A stretch of 8,409 nucleotides of DNA from Flavobacteriales bacterium (GCA_002724895.1 PBQB01000010.1:12438-20846), one strand, 5' to 3'; shown: positions 1 to 7,307, counted from the first letter of the stretch. Program-made: numbers and translations. The notes: generated by a model not told the origin, from the letters alone.

Positions 1-1224
1 TTAGGCTATAATGAACCATTCGTGAATGCATATCTTAGACATCCTGCTTATAGAAATTATCCAGTTGTGGGAGTTAGCTGGCAACAAGCTACAGATTATT
101 GTGCTTGGAGAACAGATAGAGTTAATGAAAGAATATTAATTGATGCCGGAATATTAAAAGAAGATAAAGATGGTGATCAAGGAGATGATAACACCTTCAA
201 CACTGAAGCTTATCTTAAGGGGCAATACGAAGGTGTTGTAAAAAGAAATCCAAAAAATCTTACTAATGAGAATTATGGTAGTGGAGAAAAAACAAGAATT
301 ATTAGAATGGAAGATGGCCTTTTACTGCCTGATTATAGACTCCCAACAGAAGCTGAATGGGAATTTGCCGCATTAGGTTATGTTGGAAATACGATTGAAG
401 AAAATATTGGTGATAGAAGATTATACCCTTGGAATAGTGGATCAATGAGAAATCCACATCCAAAAAATCAAGGTGAAATTATGGCTAATTTTAAAAGAGG
501 TAGAGGTGATAATATGGGTGTTGCAGGAAATTTAAATGACAATGCTGATATCACAGCTCCTGTAAGATCTTATTGGCCAAATGATTATGGACTTTATAAC
601 ATGGCAGGGAATGTATCTGAATGGGTAATGGATGTTTATCGTCCTGAGTCTGAAAATACTGCCAGAACAGATCATAGAGTCTTTAGAGGAAATGTTTTTA
701 AAACTCAATCTAGAGATGATGAAGGAAATATAATAGAAAAAGATAGTTTAGGAAAAATAGTTATGGAAGGTGTAAATGAAAAAGGAAATGCTTACAGAAG
801 AAACTATAAAAAATCTGATAATATTAATTTTCTAGATGGAGATATGGAGTCTCATATCACAAACGGTACTAACTGGTTAGATACAACTGAAAATGAAAAC
901 TCATCTTATGATCAGAGACTTGTAAAAATTGATAAATGGAATCAAGAAGCAAATAAATATCGAGATGGAAACAGTGGCAACAGTAATGAAATGTATAGAT
1001 ATGGAGAGTCATCACTTATTTCTGACAGAACAAGAATTTTTAAAGGTGGTTCTTGGGCTGATAGAGCTTACTGGTTAAACCCTGGAACAAGAAGGTTTCT
1101 AGATCAAGATCAATCTAGTAGCGCAATTGGATTTAGATGTGCAATGGATAGAATGGGGAGTCCTACATCAAATAGTAAAAGAAATACTAGAAAAGGAGTA
1201 GATTATAGTAAAAAGATAAAATAA
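1..1224 (+). CDS. gldJ: Gliding motility/T9SS lipoprotein GldJ, 3' part (5' end outside window)
   Basis: The reading frame is open from base 1 to the TAA at 1222-1224 (407 codons), so the gene starts upstream. The GTG at 22 is an internal valine in a conserved stretch (LGYNEPFVNAYLRHPAY). From memory GldJ is about 560 residues, so roughly the first 150, including the lipoprotein signal, are missing. What is seen is a formylglycine-generating-enzyme (FGE-sulfatase) fold: PVVGVSW (61-81), YRLPTEAEWEFAA (334-372), YGLYNMAGNVSEW (586-624), FKGGSW (1039-1056) and GFRCAMDR (1129-1152). A long insert of about 400 bases, beginning with the FRGNVF segment, separates the halves, as in GldJ/GldK. The catalytic cysteine pair of true FGE is absent after GGSW (ADRAYWLNPGTRRF), so it is structural rather than an oxidase. 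In Flavobacterium johnsoniae, GldJ is an envelope lipoprotein needed for gliding and for stable GldK and type IX secretion. Its basic C-terminal tail (KRNTRKGVDYSKKIK) is intact here. The following murF agrees with the flavobacterial gldJ-murF order as I recall it. Confidence 0.9.
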   Translation, partial: LGYNEPFVNAYLRHPAYRNYPVVGVSWQQATDYCAWRTDRVNERILIDAGILKEDKDGDQGDDNTFNTEAYLKGQYEGVVKRNPKNLTNENYGSGEKTRIIRMEDGLLLPDYRLPTEAEWEFAALGYVGNTIEENIGDRRLYPWNSGSMRNPHPKNQGEIMANFKRGRGDNMGVAGNLNDNADITAPVRSYWPNDYGLYNMAGNVSEWVMDVYRPESENTARTDHRVFRGNVFKTQSRDDEGNIIEKDSLGKIVMEGVNEKGNAYRRNYKKSDNINFLDGDMESHITNGTNWLDTTENENSSYDQRLVKIDKWNQEANKYRDGNSGNSNEMYRYGESSLISDRTRIFKGGSWADRAYWLNPGTRRFLDQDQSSSAIGFRCAMDRMGSPTSNSKRNTRKGVDYSKKIK

Positions 1225-1242
1225 GATTTAATTATAAAATTC

Positions 1243-1271
1243 AAAAAACCTCATAAATATGAGGTTTTTTT
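1243..1271 (+). terminator. Intrinsic terminator after gldJ
   Basis: A perfect 12-bp inverted repeat (AAAAAACCTCAT at 1243-1254, ATGAGGTTTTTT at 1259-1270) encloses the four-base loop AAAT. Seven T's (1265-1271) follow the core stem. It lies 18 bases after the gldJ stop. The A-tract on the left arm makes it look bidirectional. It ends only three bases before the murF start codon, so it must also sit in the murF 5' region. Confidence 0.85.
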
Positions 1272-1276
1272 AAGTG
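1261..1276 (+). promoter_or_regulatory. murF ribosome binding site embedded in the terminator hairpin
   Basis: GAGG at 1261-1264 lies nine bases before the GTG at 1274 and could pair with the CCUC of the 16S anti-Shine-Dalgarno sequence. The same four bases pair with CCTC at 1249-1252 in the hairpin. An in-frame TAA at 1271-1273 rules out any longer start. The first in-frame ATG is far inside the conserved protein, so GTG 1274 is the only sensible start. That the hairpin regulates translation is inference. Confidence 0.5.
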
Positions 1277-2524
1277 AATATTTCCAAAATATATAAAATT
1301 TTTGAGCAGTACCCTTTCATTTGTACTGATAGTCGAAAGATCATTAATGGAAGTATTTTTATTTCATTAAAAGGAAAAAATTTCAATGGTAATAAATTTG
1401 CTCTTAAAGCTATTCAACAAGGATGTAGTTATGCAATTGTTGATGAAAAAAAATACGATCAATCATCAAAAACAATTCTTGTTAAGAATTGCTTGAATAC
1501 ACTTCAAAAACTTGCAATAAAACATAGAGAAAAAATTAATATTCCAGTAATTGGAATTACTGGAACTAATGGAAAAACCACATCTAAAGAATTGATAAAT
1601 CAAGTATTATCAACTAAATTTCACGTATATGCTACAAAAGGAAACCTAAATAACCATATAGGAGTACCATTAAGTATTCTAGAAATTAATAAAGAGCATG
1701 ATATTGCAATAATTGAAATGGGGGCAAACAAACAAGGTGACATAAAATTTCTTTGTAAAATAAGTAATCCAAATTTTGGTGTAATAACCAATGTAGGAAT
1801 TGCTCATATTGAAGGATTTAAAAATCTTCAAGGAGTAGTAGAAACAAAATGTGAATTATATCAACATATTAAAGAAAAAAATGGAATGTTATTTGTTAAT
1901 GCTGAAGATCAAATTTTACTACAAAAATCGAAAGCAATTAATAGAAAAACGTACGGAAAAAACGAAAATATAAATTTAATAAACAGTGGTTATTTTATTA
2001 CTTTAAATTATAATAATAATATCATAAAAAGCAATCTTTTAGGAGATTATCAATATTATAATTTAATGCTTACAATAGCTATTGGTACTTATTTCAAAGT
2101 TCCGATAAAAATGATAAAAAAAAGTATTAAAAATTACTTTCCAAAAAATAACAGATCCCAAATTGTTAAGACTGATAACAACACAATTATTTTGGACGCA
2201 TATAATGCAAACCCTTCTAGTATGGATGCGACATTAAAATCATTTACAAAACAAAAATTTAAAAATAAACTGTGTATTTTAGGAGATATGTTAGAGCTAG
2301 GAAAAGCTAGTTTTAATCATCATAAATTAATTTTAGAATTAACTAAAAAATTAAATTTACCAACAATATTTATTGGAAAAGAGTTTAAAAAAGTAGTACA
2401 AAGCAGTTATGAAAGTAATGAAGAATTTATTAAAAAAATAATAAAGAATCCAATCAAGAATAAGTCAATCTTATTAAAAGGATCTAGAGGTATTTCACTA
2501 GAAAAATTAGTTGAATATCTCTAA
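1274..2524 (+). CDS. murF: UDP-N-acetylmuramoyl-tripeptide--D-alanyl-D-alanine ligase MurF
   Basis: MurF is a cytoplasmic ATP-dependent ligase. It adds D-Ala-D-Ala to the UDP-MurNAc-tripeptide, the last cytoplasmic step of peptidoglycan precursor synthesis before MraY. The 416 residues match the usual length and three-domain order. The N-terminal substrate domain has TDSRKI (18-23) and LKGKNFNGN (32-40). The central Mur ligase domain has the ATP loop GITGTNGKTT (94-103), GNLNNHIGVPL (123-133), IEMGA (147-151), TNVGIAHIEGF (172-182) and TK (191-192), where the lysine is the likely carbamylated one. The C-terminal domain has NRSQ (293-296), DAYNANPSSM (308-317), GDMLELG (337-343) and LKGSRG (401-406). 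All key motifs look intact. The start is GTG, fixed by an in-frame stop just upstream. No promoter-like box is seen in the 49 bases after gldJ, so expression may depend on read-through of the gldJ terminator. The stop overlaps that of the convergent Wzz-like gene. Confidence 0.96.
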   Translation: MNISKIYKIFEQYPFICTDSRKIINGSIFISLKGKNFNGNKFALKAIQQGCSYAIVDEKKYDQSSKTILVKNCLNTLQKLAIKHREKINIPVIGITGTNGKTTSKELINQVLSTKFHVYATKGNLNNHIGVPLSILEINKEHDIAIIEMGANKQGDIKFLCKISNPNFGVITNVGIAHIEGFKNLQGVVETKCELYQHIKEKNGMLFVNAEDQILLQKSKAINRKTYGKNENINLINSGYFITLNYNNNIIKSNLLGDYQYYNLMLTIAIGTYFKVPIKMIKKSIKNYFPKNNRSQIVKTDNNTIILDAYNANPSSMDATLKSFTKQKFKNKLCILGDMLELGKASFNHHKLILELTKKLNLPTIFIGKEFKKVVQSSYESNEEFIKKIIKNPIKNKSILLKGSRGISLEKLVEYL

Positions 2525-2530
2525 CTAATT
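2502..2530 (-). terminator. Weak hairpin over the convergent stop codons
   Basis: AATTAGTT (2505-2512) and AACTAATT (2523-2530) form a perfect 8-bp inverted repeat around a ten-base loop that contains the overlapping stop codons of murF and the Wzz-like gene. Read on the minus strand, the second arm runs into TTTTT, so it could be a weak end for the export operon. On the plus strand no T-tract follows. The stem has only one G:C pair per arm, so chance in AT-rich DNA is a real alternative. Confidence 0.3.
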
Positions 2531-3564
2531 AGATCTAAATATAGTTTCTTAACTCCAAAAAATATAACAGAAGTAAACATTCCTAAGAAACAACTAATTA
2601 AAAAAACTTTCAACATTGATATCTTATTAGTTGGTAATGGCAAAACCGGCTTATCTATTATTTTTATTATAGGAGTACTATTTAATAAAGTTAATTTTGA
2701 TAGTTCAAGATTTTTTAAAATTTCTAAATAAGTTGTATTTAATATTTCAACATCTCTTATTAATTGTAACTCTTTTAATCTCCCTTGAAATTTAATAATT
2801 CTCTGATTTACATCTTGAACTTTAGCTAATCTTTTTTCTGTATTTTTAAGTTCAATAAAAACAGAATCTGCTCGACTTTGAATAAACGCCAAACTATTAG
2901 ATGCAACTAATGTTTGATTGGAGATATACATCTTTGAAACCTGATCGATAAGTTTTTCAACAAAAAATTTAGATAAATACTCATCATTTGATGTAAAAGA
3001 AACTGTTAAAACATTTGACTCTGAATCATTAAAATCAACTTCTAATGTATTTTCAATAATATTCACATAAATTAAATTTATAATACTATCATGTTGCCTG
3101 ATTAAATATCCTTTATTAAAATTTATTTCTTTAAAATCTTTTTTCTTCTCCCATTCATTTCTAATTTTTTCTATGCTTAAATAGTGTTCTATAATAAGAT
3201 CCTTTTCCCCTTTTATATTACAACTATCCATCAATACTTTTGAAATAACTTTTCTTGATAAAATTAACTCCTTTATATTATTATTACTAAAAATAGTTTG
3301 AGATGTTGACCCTATATTTAAACCGAACTGACTAGCAATACTAGACATTGAACCCAAGCTATTAGCAGGACCTTCCTCTTCTACTATAAATGTTAAATTA
3401 GCAGTAAATGTTTCATCTCTTATTTCATTTATTAAAGAAATTAACATTGCAAAAGCAAGAGAAAACAACAATATAAAATATTTTTTAATATAAAAATAAT
3501 TTAAATAATTTTGAATTTTTTTAATTAAATCCTTAGCTTCTATTTGATCTTCTTGATTATACAT
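2521..3564 (-). CDS. Wzz-type polysaccharide co-polymerase (chain-length determinant family)
   Basis: This 347-residue protein has the architecture of an inner-membrane polysaccharide co-polymerase. A short cytoplasmic N-terminus is followed by a membrane helix at about 29-46 and a large periplasmic part containing the family-like SIASQFGLNIGS stretch (75-86). A probable coiled coil covers about 225-295, rich in K/E/L. The proline motif KPVLPLPTNKIS (305-316) stands just before the second helix at about 317-337, and a very short tail follows. Wzz proteins set the length of O-antigen or capsule polymers and, in export systems, work with an outer-membrane partner. No C-terminal Walker-type tyrosine kinase domain is present, so this resembles a stand-alone Wzz rather than Wzc. 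Its ATG shares a base with the stop of the upstream export gene (TAATG), suggesting translational coupling. The family call is firm; the polymer it serves cannot be read from the window. Confidence 0.88.
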   Translation of the reverse strand: MYNQEDQIEAKDLIKKIQNYLNYFYIKKYFILLFSLAFAMLISLINEIRDETFTANLTFIVEEEGPANSLGSMSSIASQFGLNIGSTSQTIFSNNNIKELILSRKVISKVLMDSCNIKGEKDLIIEHYLSIEKIRNEWEKKKDFKEINFNKGYLIRQHDSIINLIYVNIIENTLEVDFNDSESNVLTVSFTSNDEYLSKFFVEKLIDQVSKMYISNQTLVASNSLAFIQSRADSVFIELKNTEKRLAKVQDVNQRIIKFQGRLKELQLIRDVEILNTTYLEILKNLELSKLTLLNSTPIIKIIDKPVLPLPTNKISMLKVFLISCFLGMFTSVIFFGVKKLYLDLIS

Positions 3565-3566
3565 TA
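3562..3566 (-). promoter_or_regulatory. TAATG stop-start overlap between the two export genes
   Basis: On the minus strand the TAA of the SLBB export gene and the ATG of the Wzz-like gene share one A, giving TAATG. No separate Shine-Dalgarno sequence is seen upstream. Termination-reinitiation is the expected way to translate the second gene and would tie the two proteins' amounts together. The overlap is seen directly; coupling is inferred. Confidence 0.7.
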
Positions 3567-6101
3567 AAAGCTATTATTTAATCTTTCTATTAAGAGATAT
3601 AGAGACATAATTCCAGAAATTTTAATTATTACGCTCTCAATATGTTTATTATAATCTATATCTTCCTTTTTCTTATATTTAAGTTTAGTATCAGTATTTA
3701 TAACTTTAATTGTAGAACCCGGCTTTACTTTTGGCGACAAAGAGAATAAACCAAAATTTATTGATTTTTTTGTTGCTCCATTTGGATATATTACAATTGT
3801 ATTAGATTTTTTATTTTCATTTGTATATCCACCTGCAAAATTGTTAATATAAAAATTAGCTCTTTTTCCAGAAAAGTAAGGAGAAGAAATAGAATTACCT
3901 TCTATATTATTGAGATTACCTGTAACATGAACTACATCAAGTCTTTTTGGAATAACAATTTTATCCCCATCTTGAAGAACTAAATTATGTTTTGATTTTG
4001 GATTTGAAAGTGCCTGTTGCATATCAAAAGATACCACTTCATAAAAAGTTGTATCTGAAATTAACTTAGTTTTTTTTGCCTTCTCAATTCTTAATAATTC
4101 AGAATTATAAATACTTTGTAATTGTAAATCGGTCATCATAGAATCTAATAAAATTGATGGCATATTTATTTTCTCTTCTATATCTCCAATTTTTTTTGAA
4201 AATTTTCTAAACATTTTTGTTCCATCAGGAAATGATTCTTCTGTTAACCCCCCAGCACGATTAACTAAAGATATTATTTGCTCATTTTTTTTTGTCAATG
4301 CATAAGTACCTGGATATCTAACTTCCCCTAATAATGTAACATTAATTTGATCTTTAAAATCAGGGTTTTTCCTGACAAAAATCTGATCATTTGGCTGTAA
4401 GAAAATTGATTCTGATTCACTATTAAGTGTTTTTCTATCTTTAATTGGAATAATTTTTGCAACAGCTCTTATAGGTGACAAACTATTAGAAGATATATCA
4501 TAATCCATAACTCTACTAATTTCAATTCTACTACCTTCAGATTCTTGAATTATCCCTCCAGATTGCAATAATGCATCTTGTAATGTCATACCAGCACCAT
4601 AGTCTAGTTTTCCAGGAGAACGGACAGCTCCATAAATCTCAACAAAAAATTGATCATCTATGAAATCATCTTTGGATAATACCCTTACTATATCAAATTC
4701 ATTTAATAAAATATTATTTTCACTACTTGGATTATTTAGTATCTCATGTAAATTAATTGATTTATGAGTTCTAGTTCTATCTTTATTAAGACTTATTACA
4801 TAAACCTTTTCAAGGTATGTTTTTTCATCAATACATTTAGCTCTATTTAGCAGGTCTAATAACTTTTCTCCTTCAATAAACTCATAATCTCCAATAACAC
4901 CAATATTTCCTTTTAAAGTAATTACATTAGACAATTTATTATTGATAGAATTAATTATGATTTCGTCACCATTTTTCACATAAGTAGTTTTAAAATCTTT
5001 GTTATGAACATCTAAAACTTTTAAAGAATTGTAGTCTATTCTTTTAATAGTAACTAAATCAGAAAAACCTCTTTTTGTTATTCCTCCTGCATATTTAATT
5101 AAATCAAATACATTTTCACCTTGCTTTGATTCATACGTATATGGTCTATTAACTTCTCCATTTATCTCAACAATATTTTTTGCAGGAGGGACAAATAAAT
5201 AATCTCCATCTTGCATATATATATCTTGAGATCTGACTGGGTTAAATAAAAAGCTATAAATATCAAGTGAATCAATAGTTTGCCCATTTCTTTTCAGATA
5301 AATATTTCTAACCGAGCCTATTTGATTAGGTCCTTTGGCAGCAATTAATGCATTAAATGCTGTATTTATTGCTGGAATGGAATACGAACCTGGATTATAT
5401 ACTTCCCCAACAATATTAACAGTAATTACTCTAGAATATGATAAAGTTACGTCAATTTCAGAATTATTCATATCAAATAAAGAACTAAATTTACTCTTAA
5501 TTAGAGAGCGCATTTTTTTAAATGTTAATCCTTTAACATAAATTCTTCCATAGGATGAAGGATTAATGTAACCCTTTTCGTCAACTAGTAAATTTTCAGA
5601 AAATTCTGAATAACCCCATACAGAAATAGATATTTCATCTCCACTGCCAACTTTATAATTTTCAGGTGCTTTCGCATCATGAGCTTTTTGAAAAAAATCT
5701 AGATTATTGTTTCTAAAAATGTCTTGTCCATATATTCGAGCTTTTGGATATTTAGTTGTATCAACAAACAGAGAGTCATTACCAAAACTTAAATAAAATT
5801 TTTCTTCAGCAGACATTCCCTTAAACAAAGTGTCTTCATTTGATAAATTGTATTTACCTTTTGACAATTTGTAATCTAAAGCTTCATTAATCTCTTTTTC
5901 TGAAAGACCCATACTTTTCAGAACAGCCTTTGATGGAATATCTGCTGGCCGAAGATCTTCAGGATTAGCATTGGAAGGTAAAAAATTTAAGTATGCTTTA
6001 TTAAGTTTTGATCTATTAATAATAGATTCATTAAAGTTTGTCTGACTCTTCATTAAAAGAACACAAAAAAAGCCAATAATTAATAAGCTAATTCTCTTCA
6101 T
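3564..6101 (-). CDS. Polysaccharide export outer-membrane protein with repeated SLBB domains (Wza-like)
   Basis: An 845-residue exported protein. Residues 1-19 are a signal peptide (MKRISLLIIGFFCVLLMKS), probably cut before Gln20. The cysteine at 13 is inside the hydrophobic core, not in a lipobox, so it does not look like a classic lipoprotein. A polysaccharide-export domain follows at about 147-225 (YKVGSGDEISISVWG, then DEKGYINPSSYGRIYVKG). About six SLBB-like units then appear, near 229 (VNIVGEVYNPGSY), 311 (VEINGEVNRPYTY), 394 (ITLKGNIGVIGDY), 487 (VEIYGAVRSPGKL), 588 (VTLLGEVRYPGTY) and 724 (VHVTGNLNN). A basic patch and a hydrophobic helix (about 821-840) close the protein. In Wza such a C-terminal helix builds the outer-membrane pore, which suggests the same here. 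It likely forms the exit channel and periplasmic conduit for a surface polysaccharide, paired with the Wzz-like protein encoded next. The ATG lies four bases after the acyl-CoA dehydrogenase stop, so it probably lacks its own promoter. Confidence 0.9.
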   Translation of the reverse strand: MKRISLLIIGFFCVLLMKSQTNFNESIINRSKLNKAYLNFLPSNANPEDLRPADIPSKAVLKSMGLSEKEINEALDYKLSKGKYNLSNEDTLFKGMSAEEKFYLSFGNDSLFVDTTKYPKARIYGQDIFRNNNLDFFQKAHDAKAPENYKVGSGDEISISVWGYSEFSENLLVDEKGYINPSSYGRIYVKGLTFKKMRSLIKSKFSSLFDMNNSEIDVTLSYSRVITVNIVGEVYNPGSYSIPAINTAFNALIAAKGPNQIGSVRNIYLKRNGQTIDSLDIYSFLFNPVRSQDIYMQDGDYLFVPPAKNIVEINGEVNRPYTYESKQGENVFDLIKYAGGITKRGFSDLVTIKRIDYNSLKVLDVHNKDFKTTYVKNGDEIIINSINNKLSNVITLKGNIGVIGDYEFIEGEKLLDLLNRAKCIDEKTYLEKVYVISLNKDRTRTHKSINLHEILNNPSSENNILLNEFDIVRVLSKDDFIDDQFFVEIYGAVRSPGKLDYGAGMTLQDALLQSGGIIQESEGSRIEISRVMDYDISSNSLSPIRAVAKIIPIKDRKTLNSESESIFLQPNDQIFVRKNPDFKDQINVTLLGEVRYPGTYALTKKNEQIISLVNRAGGLTEESFPDGTKMFRKFSKKIGDIEEKINMPSILLDSMMTDLQLQSIYNSELLRIEKAKKTKLISDTTFYEVVSFDMQQALSNPKSKHNLVLQDGDKIVIPKRLDVVHVTGNLNNIEGNSISSPYFSGKRANFYINNFAGGYTNENKKSNTIVIYPNGATKKSINFGLFSLSPKVKPGSTIKVINTDTKLKYKKKEDIDYNKHIESVIIKISGIMSLYLLIERLNNSF

Positions 6102-6105
6102 ATTA

Positions 6106-7245
6106 TTATTTTAAAATTGATCTTGAAATTACTATTCTTTGAATTTCTGACGTTCCTTCATAGATTTGAGTGATTTTAGCATCACGCATTAATCTTTCTA
6201 CATGATATTCTTTTACAAATCCATAACCTCCATGTATTTGTACTGCTTCAGTGGTTGTTTTCATTGCAGTTTCAGATGAGTAAACCTTTGCCATAGCACT
6301 AGCACTATCGTAATTTTGATTATTGTCTTTAAGCCACGCAGCCTTTAAGCATAATAGTCTTGCTGCATTAATTTCTGTTATCATATCAGCTAATTTAAAT
6401 GCAATTGCTTGGTGATTTGATATTTCTTTTCCAAACGCTTTTCTTTCTTTAGAGTATTTAAGTGATAGTTCATAAGCACCAGAAGCTATTCCTAATGCTT
6501 GAGCCGCAATACCTATTCTCCCTCCAGATAATGTTTTCATAGCAAAGGTAAAACCAAAACCATTATCACCTATTCTATTTTTCTTTGGAACTTTTACATC
6601 TGTAAACATCACAGAATGAGTATCTGACCCACGTATTCCTAACTTATTTTCTTTTTTTCCAACTTCAAATCCTTTCATTCCTTTTTCTACAATAAAAGCG
6701 TTAATCCCTTTATGTTTCTTTTCAATATCTGTTTGTGCAATAACTAAATAAATTGAAGCACTATTTCCATTTGTAATCCAGTTTTTAGTACCATTTAATA
6801 TATAATGATCACCACAATCAACAGCTGTTGTTTTTTGAGAAGTTGCATCACTGCCAGCTTCTGGCTCAGACAAACAAAATGCTCCAAGCATTTCACCTTT
6901 TGCAAGAGGCTTTAGGTATTTTTCTTTTTGAAATTCAGTTCCAAAAGTCTCTATTCCCCAACATACTAAAGAATTATTTACGGACATTGCAACTGAACAT
7001 GACGCATCAATTTTTGAAATTTCTTCCATTGCCAAAACATATGATATAGTATCCATACCAGCACCTCCATATTTTTGATCTACCATCATCCCCATAAAGC
7101 CTAGCTCACCCAATTTTTTTATTTGTTGCTCAGGAAATGATTGCAATTCATCCCTTTCAATAACTCCTGGTAAAAGCTCAGATTTTGCAAAATCTTTAGC
7201 AGCATCTCTAATCATTAAATGTTCTTCTGTCAAATTAAAATTCAT
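6106..7245 (-). CDS. Acyl-CoA dehydrogenase (short/medium-chain type)
   Basis: A 379-residue FAD flavoenzyme that makes the 2,3-double bond in acyl-CoA during fatty-acid or branched-chain amino-acid breakdown and passes electrons to electron-transfer flavoprotein. The N-terminal helical domain includes LPGVIERDE (25-33). The FAD/substrate segment FCLSEPEAGSD (123-133) is followed by KNWITNG (154-160). LSGGRIGIAAQALG (239-252) and RKAFGKEISNHQAIAFKLADM (268-288) are typical. QIHGGYGF (336-343) and RDAKITQIYEGTSEIQR (354-370) hold the expected catalytic glutamate, E363, in the YEG position of MCAD/SCAD. Length and motifs are those of a complete, active enzyme of the butyryl-CoA dehydrogenase type; the chain length or branching of the substrate cannot be fixed from sequence alone. 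It is the first gene of the minus-strand run and is divergent from anmK. By eye it is less A/T-rich than the two export genes, as a conserved housekeeping enzyme would be. Confidence 0.95.
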   Translation of the reverse strand: MNFNLTEEHLMIRDAAKDFAKSELLPGVIERDELQSFPEQQIKKLGELGFMGMMVDQKYGGAGMDTISYVLAMEEISKIDASCSVAMSVNNSLVCWGIETFGTEFQKEKYLKPLAKGEMLGAFCLSEPEAGSDATSQKTTAVDCGDHYILNGTKNWITNGNSASIYLVIAQTDIEKKHKGINAFIVEKGMKGFEVGKKENKLGIRGSDTHSVMFTDVKVPKKNRIGDNGFGFTFAMKTLSGGRIGIAAQALGIASGAYELSLKYSKERKAFGKEISNHQAIAFKLADMITEINAARLLCLKAAWLKDNNQNYDSASAMAKVYSSETAMKTTTEAVQIHGGYGFVKEYHVERLMRDAKITQIYEGTSEIQRIVISRSILK

Positions 7246-7263
7246 TATAGATCAAAATTTATA

Positions 7264-7300
7264 TTTACAAAACAAAAATACACTTTTTAAGCTATCTTTG
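7264..7300 (+). promoter_or_regulatory. Predicted anmK promoter, implying a leaderless or nearly leaderless mRNA
   Basis: TATCTTTG (7293-7300) matches TAnnTTTG exactly. TTTACA (7264-7269), 23 bases upstream, is a possible -33 element at the long end of the known spacing. The box ends only seven bases before the GTG at 7308. A start site at the usual distance would therefore fall at about 7305-7308, leaving essentially no 5' untranslated region. Confidence 0.55.
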
Positions 7301-7304
7301 AAAA
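7273..7304 (-). promoter_or_regulatory. Predicted promoter of the acyl-CoA dehydrogenase/export operon
   Basis: On the minus strand TATTTTTG (7280 down to 7273) matches the Bacteroidota -7 box TAnnTTTG exactly and lies 27 bases before the ATG. A good TTG-type -33 element is lacking; TTTTCA near 7304-7299 is the closest candidate at a suitable distance. Transcription would start around 7266, giving a leader of about 20 bases. Confidence 0.5.
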
Positions 7305-7307
7305 TCA

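Noticed and set aside
22..24. GTG at 22 as the start of gldJ
   Set aside because: The frame is open to base 1 and the residues before it (LGYNEPF) continue conserved GldJ sequence; the real start is outside the window.
1191..1200. AGGAG-like sequence near the gldJ 3' end as a murF ribosome binding site
   Set aside because: It is about 75 bases before the murF GTG, far too distant, and is explained as gldJ coding sequence (Lys-Gly-Val).
5335..5541. Open frame of 68 codons on the plus strand inside the SLBB export gene
   Set aside because: It lies antisense to conserved SLBB coding sequence, has no recognisable motif and no promoter box; it is a shadow frame.
6063..6065. Cys13 of the SLBB export protein as a lipoprotein anchor
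   Set aside because: The residues before it (IIGFFC) do not form a lipobox, and hydrophobic signal sequence continues after it; a signal peptidase I site near residue 19 fits better.
2521..6101. The export pair as part of a new secretion or defence system
   Set aside because: Both proteins fit established Wza/SLBB and Wzz families, and no unknown gene lies with them; a known polysaccharide-export role is sufficient.
6828..7049. Open frame of 73 codons on the plus strand inside the acyl-CoA dehydrogenase gene
   Set aside because: It is antisense to strongly conserved FAD/substrate-binding motifs, and nothing in its translation looks like a protein family.
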